From JBEKCP01 sp049509515 (lineage in GTDB: Bacteria > Planctomycetota > Planctomycetia > Pirellulales > Thermoguttaceae), in contig JBEKZV010000024.1 of NCBI GenBank assembly GCA_049509515.1, positions 8,306 to 72,305 on the forward strand: a stretch of 64,000 nucleotides of DNA. The letters are read 5' to 3'. Position 1 is the stretch's first letter, and every line of letters starts with the position of its first letter. Positions 59,550 to 64,000 of the stretch are shown one piece after another. A program made the translations under genes and the position numbers. Below the pieces are notes generated by a model. That model was given only the letters and a program-made list of their open reading frames with translations. It did no database searches and was not told the DNA's origin.

Positions 59550-61790
59550 TCATGTGGTGGGGTTGTTCCCGGGCAGCACGTCCTCATCCAGGGGGATGGC
59601 CATCAGGTACGAGCGGAAGCTGATGAGGACCTGCTGGGCGCGGCTGAGCACGTCGCTCCGCCGCCGGTCGCGGTTGCGGCGGACGCCGATGCCGAGCTGG
59701 ATCCTGGTGCGGACTGCGCCCCGGCCAGCCGGCTTGCCCGGATTGGGCTCCTTGGCCACGTGCTCCTCCCGGAAGTCCAGGTCGATGCGGAAGACCACCG
59801 GCCGGTCGGTCAAGCGGCGGAGCAGGCTGTTGCACTTCTCCCCGATCTCCAGTTGCACCTGGTGGTTGTCGATCTTGAGGAGGTTGGCCCGGTGGTCGGC
59901 GACGAACCCGCGGAGTTTTTCCAGGGCCATTTTCACGGGCACGGGGGTGACGAGGATTTCTTCGAGGAGGTGGGAGGACTGGGCGAAGGCGGGCTCGACG
60001 GTGCCGGGCTGGTCGGTCTCGGTCTTGCCGAGGGAGCCGCTGCCGAGTTGCACGACGCGGTTGCGGCCGCTGGCCTTGGCCATCAGCAGTCCGCGATCGG
60101 CGCGGCGGAGCATGGTTTCCGGCGTGTCGCCCGGCTGGATCTCGGTGACGCCGAAGCTGGCGCTGATCGTGCGGCTGTTGAGTTTCGGCTGCGGCATTTG
60201 GGCCAATGTCTTGCGGATTTTTTCGGCGCGGGCGGTGGCGGCGGCGTTGTCGCAGTCGGCCAGGAGCATCACGAACTCTTCGCCGCCGTAGCGGGCCACG
60301 AGGTCGCCGGCCCGGCAGCCCCCCTTGAGGATCGCCGCCAGGCTGCGGATGGCATCGTCGCCCGCCTGGTGTCCGTACGTGTCGTTGACCTGCTTGAAGT
60401 GATCCAAGTCGCACATCAGCAGGCTGCAGGGGACTTTCTGCTGTTGGTGGGCCTCGATGAACATGGCGTGCACGCGGTCGAACTCGGCGCGGTTGGCCAC
60501 CTGGGTCATCGGATCGCGGGTGGCCTTGTCGGCCAGCCTCTGGCAGCGGTGCTCCAGCGAGATCTCCGACGAGGCGTCGTGCAGCACGAGGATCGTCCCC
60601 TGGACGGCGCCGTCCTCGGCGATCACCGGGATCGCATGGGAATCGACGGAGATGCTCCGCCCGTTCCGCCCGTAAATCGTCAACCGCCGCAGCGACTGGA
60701 CGCCGGATTCGAGGGCCACGCGGACCGGGCAGTCGGCCGCGGCGATCGGACGGCCTTTCTCGTCCGAGAGATCGAGGATTTCCGGGCTCCATGCCCGCTG
60801 GCGAACGGTTGCCGCCGAGATGCCGGTGAGCCGCTCCGCCCCGTGGTTCCACAAGCGGATGCGGCCGTCGGCGTCGACGAACACCACCGCGTCGTACATG
60901 TTGTCGAGGAACTTCGCCGAGAACCGCCACAGGTCGCCGCCGGGCAGCCCCGCCGGCGCGGCGCCGCCGTGGTAGCCCCAATAGGCGTTGCTCGCCTCGG
61001 GATCGAGGTCGCGGAGCCAGCGGCTGGCCACTCCGCCGGGTACTTCCGCCTCGCAGCCCTCGCGGAACTCGACGAACTGCCGCACCACCTCCGGATCGAA
61101 CTGCGTGCCGGCGCAGCGGAACAGCTCGGTGGTCGCCCGCTCCTGCGACATCGCCGGCCGGTAGACGCGGTCGGTGGTCATGGCGTCGAACGCCTCGACC
61201 ACCGCGATCATGCGTGCCGCCAGGGGGATCTGGGCGCGGGCCGGCGAGGTCCCGCCGCGGCTGCCGTCGTACCAGGCCGCGATGTGTTCCACGATCGCCA
61301 GGATTTCGGGCGATTTCGAGCTGTGGCGGAGGATCTCCAGGCTCATCGCCCGGGTCCGCGTCATCACGGCCGCCTCCGTGCAGTCCAGGGCCCCCGGCTT
61401 CTCCAAGATGTGGTCCGGCGCGCCGATCACCCCCACGTCGTGCAACAGCGCGGCAATCTCGATCTGCTGGCGGGCCGGCTGCTCCCAGCCCAGTCTTGCC
61501 ACCCACGCCGAGCAACCCAGCGCCACCCGCAGCGAGTGCTGGGCCGTCGGCGCGTGCTTGCACCGCAGCGCGGCAAACAAGCTGCCGGCAATCCCCAGCC
61601 GCCGCCGGGCCCACTGGTCGCCGGCCGCTTCATCCGCGGCGGCAGCCGGCTGGCCCCCCTCGGCCGCCGGCGCCCCCAACTCCTCGAGCAGCGTCCCCAA
61701 CTCCGCCACCCAACGGTCGGGCGAGCGGGGCACCGGGTCGCTCCGCGCCGGTAGCCCCGACAAGATCGGCTCAGCGGGTCCGGTCGACAT
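59550..61790 (-). CDS. Diguanylate cyclase with degenerate HD-GYP and PAS domains
   Basis: The 746-residue protein has an N-terminal HD domain (about 60-240: QHSLRVALGCSAW, ALLHDVGVIGAPDHILEKPG), a PAS domain (about 285-405: FLDNMYDAVVFVDADGRIRL) and a GGDEF domain (about 425-585) with active-site GGEEF at 502-506 and an I-site RAGD five residues before it. The HD-GYP motif is degenerate: the HHExxDGxGYP signature reads EHIAAWYDGSRG, so phosphodiesterase activity is unlikely. It should make c-di-GMP with product inhibition. The 160-residue C-terminus (VVFRIDLDFREEHVAKEPNP) is unrecognised, possibly PilZ-like. No membrane segment. Alone on this strand. Confidence 0.88.
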   Translation of the reverse strand: MSTGPAEPILSGLPARSDPVPRSPDRWVAELGTLLEELGAPAAEGGQPAAAADEAAGDQWARRRLGIAGSLFAALRCKHAPTAQHSLRVALGCSAWVARLGWEQPARQQIEIAALLHDVGVIGAPDHILEKPGALDCTEAAVMTRTRAMSLEILRHSSKSPEILAIVEHIAAWYDGSRGGTSPARAQIPLAARMIAVVEAFDAMTTDRVYRPAMSQERATTELFRCAGTQFDPEVVRQFVEFREGCEAEVPGGVASRWLRDLDPEASNAYWGYHGGAAPAGLPGGDLWRFSAKFLDNMYDAVVFVDADGRIRLWNHGAERLTGISAATVRQRAWSPEILDLSDEKGRPIAAADCPVRVALESGVQSLRRLTIYGRNGRSISVDSHAIPVIAEDGAVQGTILVLHDASSEISLEHRCQRLADKATRDPMTQVANRAEFDRVHAMFIEAHQQQKVPCSLLMCDLDHFKQVNDTYGHQAGDDAIRSLAAILKGGCRAGDLVARYGGEEFVMLLADCDNAAATARAEKIRKTLAQMPQPKLNSRTISASFGVTEIQPGDTPETMLRRADRGLLMAKASGRNRVVQLGSGSLGKTETDQPGTVEPAFAQSSHLLEEILVTPVPVKMALEKLRGFVADHRANLLKIDNHQVQLEIGEKCNSLLRRLTDRPVVFRIDLDFREEHVAKEPNPGKPAGRGAVRTRIQLGIGVRRNRDRRRSDVLSRAQQVLISFRSYLMAIPLDEDVLPGNNPTT

Positions 61791-61991
61791 GCGGGAATTC
61801 CTATACTATGCGCGGTGTGCGGTCTCACCTATTAACAAACCTAGGTCACAACGGAAGTTGCGTCAAAGAATGCCCGCCGCGCAACACGCGCCGCGGCGCG
61901 GCTGCTGTCCGGGAGCCACCATCCACGTTCACCTGGGACAACGTCCCCCCACCCCGCCCGACCCCAGGGGTGCCAGAACGCACAAATCCGC

Positions 61992-61997
61992 TATAAT
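61992..61997 (+). promoter_or_regulatory. -10-like TATAAT before the RSH-like gene
   Basis: A perfect TATAAT 34 bases before the GTG start at 62031. No convincing -35 lies 17 bases upstream, so it is only a candidate. Confidence 0.35.
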
Positions 61998-62030
61998 CGA
62001 ACATCTGCGGTCAACAACAGGAGCCAGGGC

Positions 62031-62579
62031 GTGTTGGACCAGGCCATTGCCACAGCGGTGAAGTATCACGCCGGCCAGCAACGCAAAGGCAGGTCCGCGG
62101 AGCATCACATTCCGTACGTTGTCCACCCGATTGAGGTGATGAAGACGGTGTGGACCTGGGGAGTGGGCGATCCGGCCGTGCTGGCGGCGGCCGTGCTGCA
62201 CGATACGCTCGAGGATACCGCCCTGACTCATGCCCAACTGGCCGAGGAGTTCGGGGACCGGGTTGCCGGAATCGTCAAGGAGCTGACCCGCACTCCGGAC
62301 ATGCCGAAGGCGGAGTACATGGCACGCTTCGCCACGGCCAGTGTGCCGGCCCTGGTCGTCAAGCTGGCCGACCGCTACTGCAATACCAAGGACTACCTTC
62401 TCGTCGACCCCGAACACGCGGTGAAGTATTTCAGCCGGGCCGCCGTGCTCGTGGAAGCGGCACGACATCGGCTGGCAGAGATTACCCGCGCCTTCGGCGA
62501 AGAGACGTGCGGAGCGATCATCGCCGACTGCGAAAGTCTCGAAGCGGTGTTGGAAACGGTCGGCGATGGTTCCGCGTAA
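62031..62579 (+). CDS. RelA/SpoT-like HD-domain hydrolase (small alarmone hydrolase-like)
   Basis: A 182-residue single-domain HD protein. Motifs are AVKYHAGQQRKGRSAEHHIP, then YVVHPIEVMKTVWTWG, and AAAVLHDTLEDTALTHAQLA, the HDxxED of (p)ppGpp hydrolases, plus VVKLADRYCNTKDYL. No synthetase, TGS or ACT domain follows, so it resembles small alarmone hydrolases/MESH1. The start is GTG with AGGAG 7 bases upstream. It would hydrolyse (p)ppGpp or a similar nucleotide in the cytoplasm. The last 14 bases overlap the pseudouridine synthase gene. Confidence 0.85.
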   Translation: MLDQAIATAVKYHAGQQRKGRSAEHHIPYVVHPIEVMKTVWTWGVGDPAVLAAAVLHDTLEDTALTHAQLAEEFGDRVAGIVKELTRTPDMPKAEYMARFATASVPALVVKLADRYCNTKDYLLVDPEHAVKYFSRAAVLVEAARHRLAEITRAFGEETCGAIIADCESLEAVLETVGDGSA

Positions 62580-63291
62580 ACGCCCCTGTCCAGGTCGCCT
62601 GTCGCACGGCCTCGCGATCCTCCACGAGGACCGGGACATCCTTGTGGTGGACAAGCCGGCGGGACTCTTGACCATCGGCACCGAGAGGGACAAGTCACGT
62701 ACCGCCTACTTCATCCTGACGGATTACGTCCGCAAGGGCTGCGCCCGCTCCCGAGGCCGCGTGTTCATCGTGCATCGGCTGGACCGGGAGACTTCCGGGG
62801 TCCTCGTCTTCGCCAAGAGCGAAGAGGCGAAGCGCCGGTTGCAGGGCGCGTGGAGCGAGACGCAGAAGAAGTATCTTGCCGTCGTTCACGGCCGGTGCCG
62901 GAAGACTGAGGAGACCATTACGACCTACCTCGCGGAGAACAAGGCACACGTCGTGTTCTCCACGTCCGACCCTGCCAAGGGAAAGCTGTCCCATACGGCC
63001 TATCGAGTGCTCAAGCAGACGAAGGACTTCGCCTTGCTGGAAGTGGATCTCTTGACGGGCAGGAAGAACCAGATCCGCGTACACCTTGCCGGTATCGGAC
63101 ACCCCATCGTGGGCGATAGAAAGTATGGCGGCGCGCAGGAATGCCACGCCGGTCTCGCACTTCACGCCAGGTCGATTTCCTTTAGACACCCCTTCAGCGG
63201 GCGGCGGCTGACTTTTGCCGCGAAAGTGCCCGCGTATTTCCACAAGCTGGTTGGCGGCATCGCTCACCAGGACCGCCCGCCATCGCCGTAG
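62566..63291 (+). CDS. RluA-family pseudouridine synthase
   Basis: The 241-residue protein has the RluA core: ILHEDRDILVVDKPAGLLTI, the catalytic Asp motif HRLDRETSGVLVFAKS, LEVDLLTGRKNQIRVHLAGI and GHPIVGDRKYGG. There is no N-terminal S4 domain. The target (tRNA or 23S rRNA) cannot be told. The ATG at 62566 overlaps the upstream gene by 14 bases, suggesting coupled translation with the HD hydrolase. Confidence 0.9.
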   Translation: MVPRKRPCPGRLSHGLAILHEDRDILVVDKPAGLLTIGTERDKSRTAYFILTDYVRKGCARSRGRVFIVHRLDRETSGVLVFAKSEEAKRRLQGAWSETQKKYLAVVHGRCRKTEETITTYLAENKAHVVFSTSDPAKGKLSHTAYRVLKQTKDFALLEVDLLTGRKNQIRVHLAGIGHPIVGDRKYGGAQECHAGLALHARSISFRHPFSGRRLTFAAKVPAYFHKLVGGIAHQDRPPSP

Positions 63292-63685
63292 ATCATCACC
63301 GGGCCGGATGCGGCCGGGGGAAGAGCGGGAACACATGGAGTTCTCCACCAGGTCGTGGATCAGCAGCATCTTGATCACCCGCAGCACGTCCACCCTCGGA
63401 CCGCCGGATCGAGATCCCCGTGGTTCTCTCCGACGAGCGGTGGCGGGCGAGCAAGCCAACGCCCGGTCAGGCTGGAGTCGCGGCCAGCGCCGTCTCCATC
63501 CCCCCACATGATGGGTGTAGTCGAACGGTTGTCACTGTGCCTATAATGCTGCTGGCTTCTGCGGGCCGCAGCACGCAGGGGCCGGCATCGCCGGTGTTTC
63601 CGCCAAGGCGGGTCCGTTGCGTCCGCTCGGTCGCCACGGCCTCTGCGGACGGTTTTTCCCCCAACTCGATCGAAGGAGACGTGCA
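63292..63685. other. Intergenic stretch with a candidate promoter, no gene seen
   Basis: About 390 bases. A perfect TATAAT lies at 63542-63547 without a matching -35; the ACT-domain gene starts 139 bases on. Open frames on both strands have no recognisable content. Confidence 0.45.
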
Positions 63686-64000
63686 ATGGCTGTTACGGTC
63701 AAGAAGGTCACTTTGTGGCACGCGGACGTCGAAGACAAGCCCGGAACCCTGAGCAGCGTTCTGGCCCCGCTGGCCGCAGCGGGCGTCGATTTGCAGGTGG
63801 TGATGGGCTACCGTTACCATGGCGGCGAGCACAAAGCCGCGATCGAGGTCTGTCCCGTCTCGGGGAAGAAAGCGACCGCCGCCGCGAGCCAGGCCGGCTT
63901 GGCCGCCTCCGCCATCCCCACGCTGCTGGTCCAGGGCAACAACAGGCCGGGACTGGGAGGCGCCATTGCCCAGGCCATCGCCGACGAGGGGATCAACATC
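63686..64000 (+). CDS. ACT-domain protein, C-terminus off the window
   Basis: The frame runs from an ATG at 63686 (AAGGAG 8 bases upstream) to the right edge, 105 residues. The first 75 form an ACT domain: TVKKVTLWHADVEDKPGTLS, SVLAPLAAAGVDLQVVMGYR, AAIEVCPVSG. A second, similar segment begins at NNRPGLGGAIAQAIADEGIN, so two tandem ACT domains are likely. Stand-alone ACT proteins bind amino acids or other small molecules as regulators; the ligand is unknown. Confidence 0.8.
   Translation, partial: MAVTVKKVTLWHADVEDKPGTLSSVLAPLAAAGVDLQVVMGYRYHGGEHKAAIEVCPVSGKKATAAASQAGLAASAIPTLLVQGNNRPGLGGAIAQAIADEGINI

Noticed and set aside
59760..61754. Long plus-strand open frame of 664 codons
   Set aside because: It is the antisense shadow of the diguanylate cyclase gene; the minus-strand product has clear HD, PAS and GGEEF motifs.
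63542..63547. TATAAT as promoter of the ACT-domain gene
   Set aside because: No -35 at 16-18 bases; TTGTCA upstream is only 7 bases away, so it was not called as a promoter.

Overview
The window is high-GC chromosomal DNA from a planctomycete, probably of the Pirellulales type. This rests on gene content: a DUF1559 prepilin-type protein at the left edge, planctomycete-type small lipoproteins, DUF11 and NPCBM secreted proteins, giant WD40/TPR proteins, a CHAT-TPR protein, and intergenic DNA full of fold-back and palindromic repeats. Family assignments were made by reading translations and motifs; no database search was possible. No tRNA, rRNA or CRISPR array was seen.

Layout. 1-6.6 kb: truncated DUF1559 protein, quinone oxidoreductase, ribosomal protein bL21, then a redox/metal run on one strand (ferritin, 2-Cys peroxiredoxin, cysteine-rich metal permease, A-type flavodiiron protein). 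6.7-12 kb is an accessory patch: a RelE-like toxin-antitoxin pair with a clear promoter/operator, small unknown genes of which one locus is duplicated and the second copy broken, a CcbP-like protein, and a two-gene unit whose first product resembles Tse2-type ADP-ribosyltransferase toxins. 12-20 kb: RlmI-type rRNA methyltransferase and an arabinose set on the minus strand, POT transporter > araB > araD > araA. 20-24 kb: DUF11 surface protein and a three-gene cassette (NlpC/P60-like hydrolase, helical unknown, DUF6941-like). 24.5-29.5 kb: carboxymuconolactone decarboxylase-like protein and a two-gene NAD-dependent formate dehydrogenase (fused NuoE/NuoF subunit plus molybdopterin subunit).

29.5-40.3 kb is repeat-rich and gene-poor apart from a 2,153-residue TIR-TM-WD40-TPR protein, which abuts a headless DksA/TraR zinc-finger remnant. 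40.3-51.5 kb encodes exported carbohydrate-active proteins: a GH51 arabinofuranosidase, an Ig-like/NBR1-like secreted protein, an alpha/beta hydrolase and a very large glycoside-hydrolase-like NPCBM protein. A decayed REP-associated tyrosine transposase (RAYT) and its internally deleted copy lie among them. 51.7-59.2 kb: membrane and lipoprotein genes, a CHAT-TPR protein, a TPR protein and a lipoprotein with 27-bp coding tandem repeats. 59.5-64 kb: degenerate HD-GYP/PAS/GGEEF diguanylate cyclase, RSH-like HD hydrolase, RluA-type pseudouridine synthase and an ACT-domain protein cut by the right edge.

How genes fit together: GH51 could release the arabinose that AraA/B/D route to xylulose-5-phosphate; ferritin, peroxiredoxin, permease and flavodiiron protein form an oxygen/metal stress set; formate dehydrogenase supplies NADH. 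The most notable non-textbook signals are the giant TIR protein, the Tse2-like pair, the 22.4-23.8 kb cassette and several interspersed structured repeat families.
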